Shown: positions 1-8,743, counted from the first letter of the stretch. The stretch: DNA of 64,000 nucleotides from Dongia_A sp044226685 (GCA_044226685.1 JBGAGP010000001.1:62001-126000), one strand, 5' to 3'. Translations and numbers: made by a program. Notes: a model not told the origin generated them from the letters alone.

Positions 1-1596
1 TTCCTCATTGCCGCCTGGAACGACGGCGCGAAAGTCGCCGCCCATTTCAACGGCAAGATCGATTCGCCTGCCGTCTACGCCAAGGCACATCCGGTCGAAA
101 CGCTGCTGACCCCGCCGGGCGGGCGCGGCGCGCTGGCGCCGCGCCAGGCGGTGGCGGCGTGGGATTTCGCGCGCGACATTCCCGGCACCTCCGTCGTCGA
201 CCGCGGCCCGAAGCGGCGCCACGGCCAGACGGTGAACCTGCCGACCCGGGCCATGACCGGGTGGAACTGGAACGGCACCGAGCACAACTGGGTTCACAAG
301 CCCGAGCATTTCGGCGCCATCCATTTCCACGACGACGACCTCTACGATTGCGGCTGGGAGACCGACTTCGCCCTGCGCCTGCCGAAGACGCTGAAGAGCG
401 GCATCTACTGCCTGCACCTGACGCAGGATGGCTTCGAAGAGTTCGCGCCGCTGTTCGTCACGCCGCCCAAGGGCAAGCCCGGCGCCAGGCTCGCCTTCCT
501 GGTGCCGACGGCGAGCTACCTCGCCTATGCCAACCACCAGATGTCGACCTCCTGGCATTTCGACGAATTGAGCTCATCGAAATTCACCACCCTGTCGCCG
601 GCCGACCAGTTCATGGAGGAGTGCGGCTCGCTCGGTCTCTCCACCTACGACATCCACAATGACGGCAGCGGCGTCTGCCATTCGTCGTATCTGCGACCGA
701 TCCTCAACATGCGGCTGAAGACCGACCTGTGGCAGTTCAACGCCGACACGCACATCATCGACTGGCTCGAGGCCAAGAAGATTCCCTACGACGTCATCAC
801 CGACGAGGAACTGGAGCGCGACGGCGTCGCCGCGCTGAAGCCCTATTCCTGCGTGATGACCGGGACCCATCCGGAATACTACAGCGAGCGCATGCTGGAC
901 GGCGTGCAGGACTACACCAACCAGGGCGGCCGGCTGATGTATCTCGGCGCCAACGGCTTCTACTGGCGAATCGCCTGGCACCCGAAGCTGCCGGGCGTCA
1001 TCGAGCATCGCCGCTCAGAGGACGGCATGCGCGCCTGGTGGACCGAGACCGGCGAGAACTTCATGGCCTTCACCGGCGAATATTCCGGCCTGTGGCGGCG
1101 CAACGGACGGCCGCCGAACATGCTCGTTGGCGCAGGCTTCACCGCCCAGGGCTTCGACTATTCCGGCTGGTACGACCGCAATCCCGACAGCCGCGACCCG
1201 CGCGCCGCCTTCATCTTCAAGGGCGTCGGCGAGAACGAGAAGATCGGCGATTTCGGCTCGATCGGCGGCGGCGCCGCGGGCTGGGAGCTGGACCGCGCCG
1301 ATACCAGCCTGGGCACGCCGCCGCACGCGCTGATCCTGGCGACCGCCAGCGAATTCCCGGCCAGCTATCACTGGGTGAAGGAGGAGTTCAACCACTCCCA
1401 TTCCGCCGTGAACGGCGACACCTGCCCGATGGTGAAGGCCGATCTGGTGTTCTTCGAGACGCCCAAGGGCGGCGCCGTCTTTTCGGTGAGCTCGATCTCC
1501 TGGGCCGGATCGCTGGCGCATAACCGCTACGACAACAACGTCAGCCGCATCACCGAGAACGTTGTGCGCCGCTTCCTGGAGGCAAAGCCGCTCTAA
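1..1596 (+). CDS. N,N-dimethylformamidase-like large subunit (5' end cut by window edge)
   Basis: The reading frame is already open at base 1 and ends with TAA at 1594-1596, so only the last ~531 residues are seen; a GTG at 151 is internal. The first ~45 residues look like the end of a LamG/concanavalin-like domain. The rest matches the C-terminal domain of the large subunit of N,N-dimethylformamidase, an iron enzyme that hydrolyses DMF and related amides to amine and formate. Visible signatures include YDIHNDG, TGTHPEYYS (family Tyr/Glu metal-ligand region) and YLGANGFYWR. The family enzyme is ~760 residues, so about 230 are missing to the left. No small-subunit gene is visible in the window. 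The 3' end overlaps the convergent PAS gene by 4 bases. True substrate is unknown; many homologues are not DMF hydrolases. Confidence 0.8.
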   Translation, partial: FLIAAWNDGAKVAAHFNGKIDSPAVYAKAHPVETLLTPPGGRGALAPRQAVAAWDFARDIPGTSVVDRGPKRRHGQTVNLPTRAMTGWNWNGTEHNWVHKPEHFGAIHFHDDDLYDCGWETDFALRLPKTLKSGIYCLHLTQDGFEEFAPLFVTPPKGKPGARLAFLVPTASYLAYANHQMSTSWHFDELSSSKFTTLSPADQFMEECGSLGLSTYDIHNDGSGVCHSSYLRPILNMRLKTDLWQFNADTHIIDWLEAKKIPYDVITDEELERDGVAALKPYSCVMTGTHPEYYSERMLDGVQDYTNQGGRLMYLGANGFYWRIAWHPKLPGVIEHRRSEDGMRAWWTETGENFMAFTGEYSGLWRRNGRPPNMLVGAGFTAQGFDYSGWYDRNPDSRDPRAAFIFKGVGENEKIGDFGSIGGGAAGWELDRADTSLGTPPHALILATASEFPASYHWVKEEFNHSHSAVNGDTCPMVKADLVFFETPKGGAVFSVSSISWAGSLAHNRYDNNVSRITENVVRRFLEAKPL

Positions 1597-2144
1597 AGCG
1601 GCGGCTCCGCGGCCGCCGGTGAGCTCTTGGGCCGGTCCAGGTAGTGGCTGTAGACCATCACCTGCGTCACCGACGTGCCGTCCAGCGAGAGCGGCAGGAA
1701 CAGCGTCTCCGTCTCGATGAAGCGCTGGCTGGCGGTGATATCGATGGAGAAATCGACGAAAGCCTCGCGGTTGTCGACCGCGAGATTGTAGTTCTCCAGC
1801 ACGAAGTCGAGCCCTTCGCCCTCGTAGACCTGCCGCACGGTCAGGCCGGTGGGATCAGTCATGCGCGCCTCGACCTCGCGCCAGCCGACCTGGCGGTAGC
1901 GGTAGTCCCGGGTCTCCGCCAGCACATCGACCACCAGGATGCTCGGCATCAGGGCCAGGATCGGCTTGAGATGCAGGTCGTCATAGCGCGGCAGCTTGCC
2001 GCCGCCCTGGGCCTGCAGCCAGACTTCGTAGACCGCGCGGGATTCGTTGCTGAGCCGCCCCAGGGTCTCGATCGCCGCCAGCTTCTCGCTCTCCGCCATC
2101 AGCGAGCCATCGGCGGCCGGCAACAGGCGGCGCGACATCTTCAT
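1593..2144 (-). CDS. small PAS-domain protein (PAS_5-like)
   Basis: A 183-residue protein with the PAS_5-type pattern common in Rhodospirillales: an N-terminal helix with W-x-x-x-Q/R, then 'LPRYDDLHLKPI', 'LVVDVL', 'YRYRQVGWREVEAR' and a C-terminal 'FLPLSLDGTSVTQVMVYSHY'. No output domain, signal peptide or membrane segment is visible, so it is probably a stand-alone cytoplasmic sensor or adaptor. Its ATG overlaps the stop of the upstream hisD-like gene as ATGA, which suggests translational coupling and joint expression. An internal Met at residue 15 is an alternative start. Ligand and partner are unknown. Confidence 0.75.
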   Translation of the reverse strand: MKMSRRLLPAADGSLMAESEKLAAIETLGRLSNESRAVYEVWLQAQGGGKLPRYDDLHLKPILALMPSILVVDVLAETRDYRYRQVGWREVEARMTDPTGLTVRQVYEGEGLDFVLENYNLAVDNREAFVDFSIDITASQRFIETETLFLPLSLDGTSVTQVMVYSHYLDRPKSSPAAAEPPL

Positions 2145-3490
2145 GACTCGTGCGTTCCGCGCGCGTTGACGCGCATCAGCCGGTCCCGCGTCTCCGACAC
2201 CGCGTTGGCGTGGCCGTCGAAACCCTCATAGGTGGCAAGGCGCCGGGCCTGCAGGGCCGCTTCGCCATAACCGGCCTGGGTCACATAGGCGACCGAGCTG
2301 CGCTTGATGAAGTCATAGACGCTCAGCGCCGAGCTGGTCTTGGCCGCGCCCGAAGTCGGCAGCACGGCGTTGGGACCAAGCACGAAATTCGCAAGCGTGT
2401 TGGGCGTGCGGTCGCCGAGCAGGATCTCCGCCGCGTTGCGGATCTTGCTCATGTGCTGCCAGGGATCGCTGGCATGGATGGTGAGATGCTCCGGCGCGTA
2501 GTCGTTGACGAAGTCGCAGGCGGCGGCGAAATCCGGCGCCAGCACGATGCCGCCCTGCGGCCCCCTCAGCACCGTCGCGGAGAAGTCGACGCGCTGCTCC
2601 GACATCTGCGACCAGAAGCCGGGAATGGCGGCGCGGGCATCCTCGGCGACCTTGCGCGAATTGGTGACCAGGAAGCAGGAGGAATCCGGCCCATGCTCCG
2701 CCTCGATCAGCAGGTCGAGCGCGGCCAGCCTGCCATCGGCGGTCTCGTCGGCCAGGATGATGGATTCCGACGGCCCGGCCAGGATGCCAGGATCGATGCG
2801 ATGCGCCAGCAGCTTCTTCGCCGCCACCAGATAGGGGCTGCCCGGGCCGACCATCTTGACCACCCGCGGCACCGTGGCGGTGCCGTAGGCGACCGCGGCG
2901 ACCGCCTGTGCCCCGCCGCAGCGATAGACCTCGCGCACGCCCGCCAGCTTCGCCGCCACCAGCGTCGCCGGATCGGTGCGTCCATCCGGCAAGGGCGGCG
3001 TGCAAATGATCACGCGCGGCACCTTGGCGACGATCGCAGGGACGGCGGTCATCACCGCGACGGAAGGAAAGGATCCCTTGCCGCGCGGCACGTAGCAGGC
3101 GACGGAATCGATCGGCGACCAGCGCTCCCCGGCGAAGATGCCGGGGCGCATCTCCTTCATCCACATGTCCTCGGGCAACTGCGCCTCGTGGTAGCGCCGG
3201 ACGTTGTCGACAGCATATTCCAGCGCCTGGATCACCTCCGGCGCCACCGCCTTGAAGGCCTGCTCGAACTCGTCATCCGGGGTGCGGATCTCATCCGGCG
3301 ACAGCTGGGCGCCATCGAAACGCGCGGCGAAGCGCGCCAGCGCCGCGTCGCCGTCGCGGCGCACCTCCTCGATGATCGGCGCCACCCGCGCCTCGAACAC
3401 GGCGAGGTCGGCCTCGGAACGGACCAGCAGCCGGTCGCGCGCCTCGCGCGAGAGCGCCGTCAGCTCGAACAGGGCGATGGGCCGATCCAT
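2141..3490 (-). CDS. histidinol dehydrogenase-like (HisD paralogue)
   Basis: A 449-residue NAD-dependent dehydrogenase of the HisD fold. HisD oxidises L-histidinol to histidine; relatives such as HpsN oxidise other diols. Family blocks are clear: 'GGAQAVAAVAYGT', 'KMVGPGSPYLVAAKKLL', 'AGPSESIILAD', 'EAEHGPDSS', 'YAPEHLTIHA', 'LPTSGAAKTSSALSVYDFIK' and 'DGHANAV'. The catalytic Glu-His pair (PEHL) is kept, but two zinc-ligand positions differ from E. coli HisD: Gln259 is Glu and Asp360 is Asn; the 'NHVLPT' His is Ala. I start at 3490 (MDRPIALFEL) because the 18 upstream residues of the longer frame do not match the family. No other his genes are nearby and a PAS gene is coupled downstream, so a non-histidine substrate is likely. 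Confidence 0.8.
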   Translation of the reverse strand: MDRPIALFELTALSREARDRLLVRSEADLAVFEARVAPIIEEVRRDGDAALARFAARFDGAQLSPDEIRTPDDEFEQAFKAVAPEVIQALEYAVDNVRRYHEAQLPEDMWMKEMRPGIFAGERWSPIDSVACYVPRGKGSFPSVAVMTAVPAIVAKVPRVIICTPPLPDGRTDPATLVAAKLAGVREVYRCGGAQAVAAVAYGTATVPRVVKMVGPGSPYLVAAKKLLAHRIDPGILAGPSESIILADETADGRLAALDLLIEAEHGPDSSCFLVTNSRKVAEDARAAIPGFWSQMSEQRVDFSATVLRGPQGGIVLAPDFAAACDFVNDYAPEHLTIHASDPWQHMSKIRNAAEILLGDRTPNTLANFVLGPNAVLPTSGAAKTSSALSVYDFIKRSSVAYVTQAGYGEAALQARRLATYEGFDGHANAVSETRDRLMRVNARGTHES

Positions 3491-3595
3491 GGGGAGGGAA
3501 CTCCGGAAACCGCGCTCAGGTCTGCAATACGGAGTATTGGGCATTCTGGCAACGGGGTGCGACGGTTTGCGCCCCCAAGCCGGAACCGGCTTGCC

Positions 3596-4225
3596 TCAGC
3601 CGCCTGGTTTTCCCTGGCCGCGGGCGACGGTCTTCTGGTGACCGAAAGCGAGGATATCGCGCTCCATCCGCTCATAATCCTCGATCGAGACGCAGCGATC
3701 GACCCGCTTGCCGTCATCCGAAAGCGGAAACAGGCCGAACTCGCAGCGGCCGAAGTGGCGCGAGCGCACCAGCCAGGCGTAGTGGCCGAAAACCGGCCGG
3801 CGCTCCGTCATTACCTGGCGATAACATTCCTCCATGAAGTCGCGACCCTGGAACACCATCTCGTCCAGGTAGCGGCCGGTGAAATCGAAGCCGGTGTATT
3901 GCACCACCCGGGTGCCGACCAGGCGGTAGCGGAACCGGGTCGGATCGCCCAGGGCATCCAGCATCATCAGATTGGGCAGCAACTCGCGCACGTCGACCGG
4001 ATCGAATTCCGCCCGCGCGGGCACACCGCGACCGGCCTTTTCGCGCCAATAGGTGTAGAGCTGATGGATACGCTGGGATTGCACGATCGAAGGATCGTGG
4101 CTGTAGGCCGATTCCTGCGTCGACGTGGTGAGATCGTCGAGCGGCCGCGGATCGATCGCCCCGAAGCCTTGGTCGCCCTGGGACGCTGCCGTAGGGTCTT
4201 CTTCCGACATCGACTTACCGTTCAA
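3596..4225 (-). CDS. PAS-domain protein (PAS_5-like)
   Basis: A 209-residue soluble protein, a second member of the small PAS_5-like group in this region. After a low-complexity N-terminus (~55 residues) it shows 'QLYTYWREKAGRG', 'ELLPNLMMLDAL', 'FRYRLVGTRVVQYTG' and 'GRYLDEMVF', followed by 'CEFGLFPLSDDGKRVDRCVS', the typical ligand-pocket to beta-sheet run. No kinase, cyclase or DNA-binding domain follows. Starts at 4225 or 4210 are equally possible. It is separated from the hisD-like gene by ~105 bases and is preceded by an AT-rich leader (4240-4350) likely to hold its promoter. Role unknown. Confidence 0.72.
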   Translation of the reverse strand: MNGKSMSEEDPTAASQGDQGFGAIDPRPLDDLTTSTQESAYSHDPSIVQSQRIHQLYTYWREKAGRGVPARAEFDPVDVRELLPNLMMLDALGDPTRFRYRLVGTRVVQYTGFDFTGRYLDEMVFQGRDFMEECYRQVMTERRPVFGHYAWLVRSRHFGRCEFGLFPLSDDGKRVDRCVSIEDYERMERDILAFGHQKTVARGQGKPGG

Positions 4226-4352
4226 GCGCCAGTCCGGTCACAGGTCCCCGACCCACCGTCCACCTGCATCACGGTTAATGCCATATTAAAATCGAACCCT
4301 CCCAAGTATTTATGTGGCTGCGAGGTGATTTGGCAAGAGCTTATACCACAAT

Positions 4353-4895
4353 TTACGACTGTAATACTCGACGATAGATCTCTGCCATTGCCTCATTGAA
4401 GCAGCAGAACGTCACCCGCAGCGGTGCCATTTGGCCCGCAAGGCCGTTGCCAACGGCCGCTACGGCCACCTCCGCCGCGGCCTCCGGCGGGTAGCCGAAG
4501 ATGCCGGTCGATATTGCCGGAAAGGCGATCTCTCCCGCTCCGGCGGCAGCGGCCAGGGCCAACGCCCGGGCATAGCAGCCGGCCAGCAGCGCAGCCTCGC
4601 CCATTGCGCCGCCTTGCCACACCGGTCCGACGGCATGGATGACGTGGCGCGCCTTCAAGCGGTAGCCGGGCGTGATGACGGCCGATCCGGTCGGGCAATG
4701 GCCGATCGCGCGGCAGGCCGCCGCCAGTTCCGGACCGGCGGCACGATGGATGGCGCCGCAAACTCCGCCGCCGGGCAGCAGGCGTTCATTGGCGGCATTG
4801 ACGATGGCATCGACATCCAGCTGCGTGATGTCGCCCACGACCACTGCCATCCGGCCGACGGGCATTTTCGGGTCTTGCGGCATCGCCATCTCCAT
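4353..4895 (-). CDS. macro-domain protein, probable ADP-ribose / O-acetyl-ADP-ribose hydrolase
   Basis: A 180-residue single macro domain of the YmdB/MacroD class. The ADP-ribose pocket is complete: 'GDITQLDVDAIVNAANERLL' carries the conserved GDIT and VNAAN, then 'PGGGVCGAIHRAAG', the phosphate-loop region 'AFPAISTGIFGYP', and 'VIHAVGPVW'. Such proteins remove ADP-ribose from proteins or deacetylate O-acetyl-ADP-ribose in the cytoplasm. Length is normal for the family. The gene is divergent from the SRAP gene with a 64-base gap. Starts at 4895, 4886 or 4880 are possible. Substrate specificity cannot be read from the sequence. Confidence 0.88.
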   Translation of the reverse strand: MEMAMPQDPKMPVGRMAVVVGDITQLDVDAIVNAANERLLPGGGVCGAIHRAAGPELAAACRAIGHCPTGSAVITPGYRLKARHVIHAVGPVWQGGAMGEAALLAGCYARALALAAAAGAGEIAFPAISTGIFGYPPEAAAEVAVAAVGNGLAGQMAPLRVTFCCFNEAMAEIYRRVLQS

Positions 4896-4959
4896 CGGCT
4901 AAGCTTGGGACCATCCTAGCCCTGCCAAGGGCAATCGAGGAAAGACGGGGCCACGACCG

Positions 4960-5643
4960 ATGTGCGGCCGCTACAGCTTCACCCTGCCACCCGACGCCAT
5001 CCGCGAGTTGTTCCGGGTGATGACCGGCCTCAACCTGCGCCCGCGCTACAACATCGCGCCGACCCAGGAGGCCCCGGTCATCGGCCGCGACGAGAACGGC
5101 GACCGCGCCCTGAAGATGTATCGCTGGGGGCTGGTGCCGCGCTGGAGCAAGGCCCTGCCGACCAGCGCCCCCATGATCAACGCCCGCGCCGAGAGCATCG
5201 CCGAGAAGCCGGCCTTCCGCGACGCCTTCCGCAAGCGCCGCTGCCTGGTCCCCGCGGACGGCTTCTTCGAATGGACCAAGGACAAGAGCAGCGGCGACCG
5301 GCGGCCCTGGCGCATCTTTGCCGCCGACCGCCCGGCCTTCGCCTTCGCCGGAATCTGGGAAGCCTGGCGGGATCCCGCGGGGGGCGCCGAAGCCCCCGTC
5401 ATCCGCAGCTTCGCCATCGTCACCACCTCGGCCAATGACCGCATCGCGCCCATCCATGACCGCATGCCGGTGATGCTGGCGCGCGCGGACGAGGATGCCT
5501 GGCTCGCCCCCGAGACGCCGGCCGAGCGGCTGCAGGCGCTGCTGGCGCCCTACCCGGCGGAACTGACCGATTTCCATCGCGTCGACAGCCGGGTGAACAG
5601 CGTCCGCAACGACGATCCCGACTGCATCAAACCGTTGGAATAA
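4960..5643 (+). CDS. SRAP-domain DNA-protein crosslink protein (YedK/HMCES family)
   Basis: A 227-residue protein beginning MCGRYS; Cys2 is the residue that crosslinks to abasic sites in single-stranded DNA once the initiator Met is removed. The rest of the active site is present: 'PRYNIAPTQ', 'WGLVPRWSK', 'MINARAE' (Asn), 'GFFEW' (Glu) and 'IHDRMPV' (His). The family protects abasic sites at replication forks and is often linked to the SOS response. Length matches the family (~220). I see no LexA-type box in the 64-base gap to the divergent macro-domain gene. Both neighbours act on damage-related chemistry, but a functional link is only inference. Confidence 0.93.
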   Translation: MCGRYSFTLPPDAIRELFRVMTGLNLRPRYNIAPTQEAPVIGRDENGDRALKMYRWGLVPRWSKALPTSAPMINARAESIAEKPAFRDAFRKRRCLVPADGFFEWTKDKSSGDRRPWRIFAADRPAFAFAGIWEAWRDPAGGAEAPVIRSFAIVTTSANDRIAPIHDRMPVMLARADEDAWLAPETPAERLQALLAPYPAELTDFHRVDSRVNSVRNDDPDCIKPLE

Positions 5644-5655
5644 GCCCGTTTTCCT

Positions 5656-5669
5656 GAACCAATTGGTTC
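5656..5669. promoter_or_regulatory. 14-bp perfect palindrome, candidate operator
   Basis: GAACCAATTGGTTC is fully self-complementary and lies in the 77-base gap between the SRAP gene and the FAD oxidoreductase, about 50 bases before the ATG at 5721. Position and symmetry fit an operator for a dimeric repressor (GntR-type sites often contain TTGGT half-sites). The regulator is not identifiable here. Confidence 0.4.
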
Positions 5670-5720
5670 CTTTGCGCCGGCTCCGGCGACAGGCTAGGGT
5701 GCGGGCCGCAGAGGGGATTC

Positions 5721-7058
5721 ATGGCCATCAACATCGTCGATCCGCAATCGCCCGGGCAGCGCCATGTGGACAGCTACTGGGCGGCGACCGCCGGCGCCGA
5801 GATCGCCGACGCGGCGCCCGTCACCACCGACATGGATGTCGACATCGCCGTCATCGGCGGCGGCTATACCGGTCTTTCCACCGCCTATCACCTCGGCCGT
5901 AAATTCGGCCTCTCCGCCCACGTGCTGGAGGCCAACCAGATCGGCTGGGGCTGCAGCGGCCGCAATGGCGGCTTCGCCACGCTCGGCATCGGCAAGACCA
6001 GCATGCAAGGCTGGATCGACACATGGGGTGCTGCCGAGGCGCGGCGGATCTTCGACCAGTCGCGCGATTCCGTTCGCCTCGTGCGCAGCCTCCTGCAGGA
6101 CGAGGCGATCGACGCCGAGGCGACGCCCGACGGCAACCTGGAACTCGCCCATCTGCCCAACCGCATGCGTGGCCTGGAGCACGACCAGCGCTTCATGCGG
6201 GAGAAGTTCGGCGTGCCGTCCCGCCTGCTCGACAAGGCCGAGCTGGAACGCGGCTTCCTGATCAGCCGCGAGGCGCACGGTGCGCTGCTCTACGAGGAAG
6301 GTTTCGCCCTTCACGCGCTGAAATACGCGCGCGGCCTGGCGCGCGCGGCACAGAGAGCCGGCGCCGCTCTGCACGGTGCTTCGCCGGTCCAGAACTGGTC
6401 CCGCGACGGCAAGCGCCACGTGCTGGCGACGCCGGGCGGCAAGGTGCGCGCGAAGCAGGTCGTCATCGCCGGCAACGGCTATACCGGTGACCGCCTGCAT
6501 CCCGCGATGGACGGCCGCCTGCTGCCGGCCCTTTCCAACATCATCGTGACCCGGCCGCTGACCGAGGCGGAACGTGCCGCGCTCAACTGGTCGACCACGA
6601 TCCCGATCAGCGATTCGCGCAACCTGCTGTTCTACTATCGCCTGCTGCCGGATCAGCGGGTGCTGTTCGGCGCCCGCGGCGGCATCGAGGACACCGCCGC
6701 CAGCCGCGACCAGCACAAGGCCTGGCTGCAGCGTCGCCTGGCCGACATGTTCCCGATCCTGGGCGGCATCGAGGTCACGCATTTCTGGAACGGCTGGGTC
6801 TGCGTGCCCTTCGACAAGTCGCCCCATGTCGGCAGCGTCGACGACGGCAGCGTGCATTACGCGCTCGGCTACGTCGGCACCGGCGTCGCGCTGGCGACCT
6901 ATTGCGGAGCGTTGCTGGCGCACCGGCTGGCCGGCAACGATTCACTGCAGCCGTCGCCGCTGCTGGCGCGGCCGCTGCCGCGCTTCCCCTTCCCGGCTCT
7001 GCGCCGGATCTATCAGCGGGCCATGTACGCGCTGTTCGAATTCCAGGACCGGCGCTGA
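5721..7058 (+). CDS. FAD-dependent amine/amino-acid oxidoreductase (DAO family, PuuB-like)
   Basis: A 445-residue flavoprotein of the D-amino-acid oxidase superfamily, closest in pattern to gamma-glutamylputrescine oxidase-like enzymes. The FAD-binding Rossmann motif 'IAVIGGGYTGLSTAYHL' sits at about residues 37-53, followed by 'GWGCSGRNGGF', the typical flavin-contact block of this family. Near the C-terminus 'HYALGYVGTGVALATYCG' is the second FAD-binding segment. It is cytoplasmic, without signal peptide. The DMT-type exporter starts 4 bases after its stop, so the two are probably cotranscribed. No puuA/C/D partners are nearby, so the substrate (polyamine derivative, glycine or other amine) is open. 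Confidence 0.85.
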   Translation: MAINIVDPQSPGQRHVDSYWAATAGAEIADAAPVTTDMDVDIAVIGGGYTGLSTAYHLGRKFGLSAHVLEANQIGWGCSGRNGGFATLGIGKTSMQGWIDTWGAAEARRIFDQSRDSVRLVRSLLQDEAIDAEATPDGNLELAHLPNRMRGLEHDQRFMREKFGVPSRLLDKAELERGFLISREAHGALLYEEGFALHALKYARGLARAAQRAGAALHGASPVQNWSRDGKRHVLATPGGKVRAKQVVIAGNGYTGDRLHPAMDGRLLPALSNIIVTRPLTEAERAALNWSTTIPISDSRNLLFYYRLLPDQRVLFGARGGIEDTAASRDQHKAWLQRRLADMFPILGGIEVTHFWNGWVCVPFDKSPHVGSVDDGSVHYALGYVGTGVALATYCGALLAHRLAGNDSLQPSPLLARPLPRFPFPALRRIYQRAMYALFEFQDRR

Positions 7059-7062
7059 GATC

Positions 7063-8013
7063 ATGGCAAGCGAAGACACCAAGGACCTGGCCGTTGCGCC
7101 GCCTTCGCTTGCCAAGCTGATCGTCGGCCCGCTGGCGCTGCTGGCGATGGGCAGCGTCTGGGGCCTTGGCTTCGCGCTCTCCAAGGTGGCGGGCGAGGCC
7201 GGCGCGCATCCGGCGGGTTTGATCATCTGGGAAACGCTGGGGAGCGGCGCCCTGCTGCTGCTGGTCTGCGCCATGCTCGGGCGCTACCCGCGCCCGCAAT
7301 GGCGCTATCTGCGCAACTACATCATCAACGGCCTGCTCGGCTTCACCATTCCCGGGCCGATCCTGTTCTGGATCGCACCGCATCTGCCGGTGGCGGTGCT
7401 GACCCTGATGATCCCGATGGCGCCGCTGCTCACCTACGTCATCATCCTCTGCCTGCGCGCCGAGCGCTTCGATCCGCTGCGGGCGCTCGGCGTCGTCGCC
7501 GGGTTTGCCGGCGTCGCCTGCATCGTGCTGCCGGAGAGCAGCCTGCCGGAGCCGGGCCAGGTCGGCTGGGTTCTCCTCGGCCTCGGCGCGGCGTCCTTCT
7601 ACGCGCTGCAGAACCTCTATATCGCCCTGCATTCGCCACCCGATTCCGACGTGCTGACCCAGACCACGGGCATGCTGCTGATGGGCGGGCTCATGGCGCT
7701 GCCCCTGGCGGCGGCGCTGGACGGCTTCCTGCTTCCCACGTTTCCGATGACCGTACCGGTTCAGGCCGCGGCCGCCATGCTGGTCATCAATGCCGGCATG
7801 ATGATGCTGTTCGTCTGGGTGGTGCGCACGGTCGGGCCGGTCTTCGCCTCGATGACCGCCAACGTCATCACGGTGGCCGGCGTGTTCTGGGGCTGGGTCA
7901 TCTTCCAGGAAATGGTGAGTCCCTGGATCTGGGTCGCCATCGTCGCGATGGCGCTGGGCGTCGCCCTGGTCACCCTGCGCCGGGCCGTCCCGGTGACGCC
8001 GCCGCACCCCTAG
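7063..8013 (+). CDS. EamA-family (DMT superfamily) metabolite transporter
   Basis: A 316-residue inner-membrane protein with about ten hydrophobic segments arranged as two EamA repeats. The first begins 'LIVGPLALLAMGSVWGLGFA', a typical DMT opening with the W-G motif; the second repeat starts around residue 165 ('VGWVLLGLGAASFYALQ'). The ATG at 7063 is chosen because it follows the upstream TGA by 4 bases and precedes the first membrane segment; a longer frame only adds sequence overlapping the oxidase gene. Coupling to the FAD oxidase suggests export or uptake of a related amine or amino acid, which is inference. Confidence 0.86.
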   Translation: MASEDTKDLAVAPPSLAKLIVGPLALLAMGSVWGLGFALSKVAGEAGAHPAGLIIWETLGSGALLLLVCAMLGRYPRPQWRYLRNYIINGLLGFTIPGPILFWIAPHLPVAVLTLMIPMAPLLTYVIILCLRAERFDPLRALGVVAGFAGVACIVLPESSLPEPGQVGWVLLGLGAASFYALQNLYIALHSPPDSDVLTQTTGMLLMGGLMALPLAAALDGFLLPTFPMTVPVQAAAAMLVINAGMMMLFVWVVRTVGPVFASMTANVITVAGVFWGWVIFQEMVSPWIWVAIVAMALGVALVTLRRAVPVTPPHP

Positions 8014-8076
8014 CCAATCTTGCCGCCGCGGCGCCGGCGAGGCAGTCTGGCGTCCTCACCTGCGAAAGGGCCGGCC

Positions 8077-8688
8077 ATGAGCATCGCGTTCCTGATCACC
8101 TCCTTCATCGTCGTGGTGTCGCCCGGAACAGGGGTGGTCTTCACCCTGGCGACCGGCCTGACGCGCGGCGCCCGCGCCGCGACCGTGGCTGCGTTCGGCT
8201 GCACGCTCGGCATCGTGCCGCACATGGCGGCGGCGATCCTGGGCCTGTCGGCGCTGCTGCATACCAGCGCGCTGGCCTTCCAGGTCTTCAAGTATCTGGG
8301 TGTCGCTTATCTGTTGTACATGGCGTGGGATGCCTGGCGCGAGCATGGCGCGCTGAAGGTCGAGAAGGATGCCAGCCATCGCTCGGCGGTGCAGGTGACG
8401 GTCAAGGCCATCCTGATCAACATCCTCAATCCGAAGCTCTCGATTTTCTTCCTGGCTTTCCTGCCGCAATTCCTGCGCGCGGACGAGGCGGCGCCCATGG
8501 CGCGCATGCTGGAACTCAGCCTCGTCTTCATGCTGATGACCTTCGTGGTCTTCGTCGGCTACGGGCTGTTCGCGGCGAAGATCCGCGACCACGTCATCTC
8601 GCGGCCCGCCGTGCTGACCTGGATGCGGCGCACCTTCGCCGGGGCCTTCGTGGCGCTCGGCGCCAAGCTGGCCTTCGCCGATCGCTGA
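8077..8688 (+). CDS. LysE/RhtB-family amino-acid exporter
   Basis: A 203-residue inner-membrane protein starting MSIAFLITSFIVVVSPG, the classic LysE/RhtB N-terminal segment with the P-G motif, followed by 'GAGIAGC-like' small-residue helices ('AAFGCTLGIVPHMAAAI') and 'ILINILNPKLSIFFLAF', the conserved N-P-K block. Six membrane segments fit the family. Start at 8077 is preceded by GAAAGGG. It is transcribed in the same direction as the EamA gene 63 bases upstream, so the two exporters may share an operon. Substrate is unknown. Confidence 0.9.
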   Translation: MSIAFLITSFIVVVSPGTGVVFTLATGLTRGARAATVAAFGCTLGIVPHMAAAILGLSALLHTSALAFQVFKYLGVAYLLYMAWDAWREHGALKVEKDASHRSAVQVTVKAILINILNPKLSIFFLAFLPQFLRADEAAPMARMLELSLVFMLMTFVVFVGYGLFAAKIRDHVISRPAVLTWMRRTFAGAFVALGAKLAFADR

Positions 8689-8696
8689 AACGCGAA

Positions 8697-8722
8697 CGGC
8701 CCGCATCGCGCGATGCGGGCCG
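8697..8722. terminator. perfect 26-bp palindrome between convergent genes, likely bidirectional terminator
   Basis: From 8697 to 8722 the sequence is fully self-complementary (13-base arms CGGCCCGCATCGC). It lies 9 bases after the LysE-type stop and 21 bases from the hupE stop on the other strand. There is a pyrimidine-rich but not pure T run after it on the plus strand, so its strength as an intrinsic terminator is uncertain. Confidence 0.55.
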
Positions 8723-8743
8723 CTTCACATTCTTCGCAGGGAA

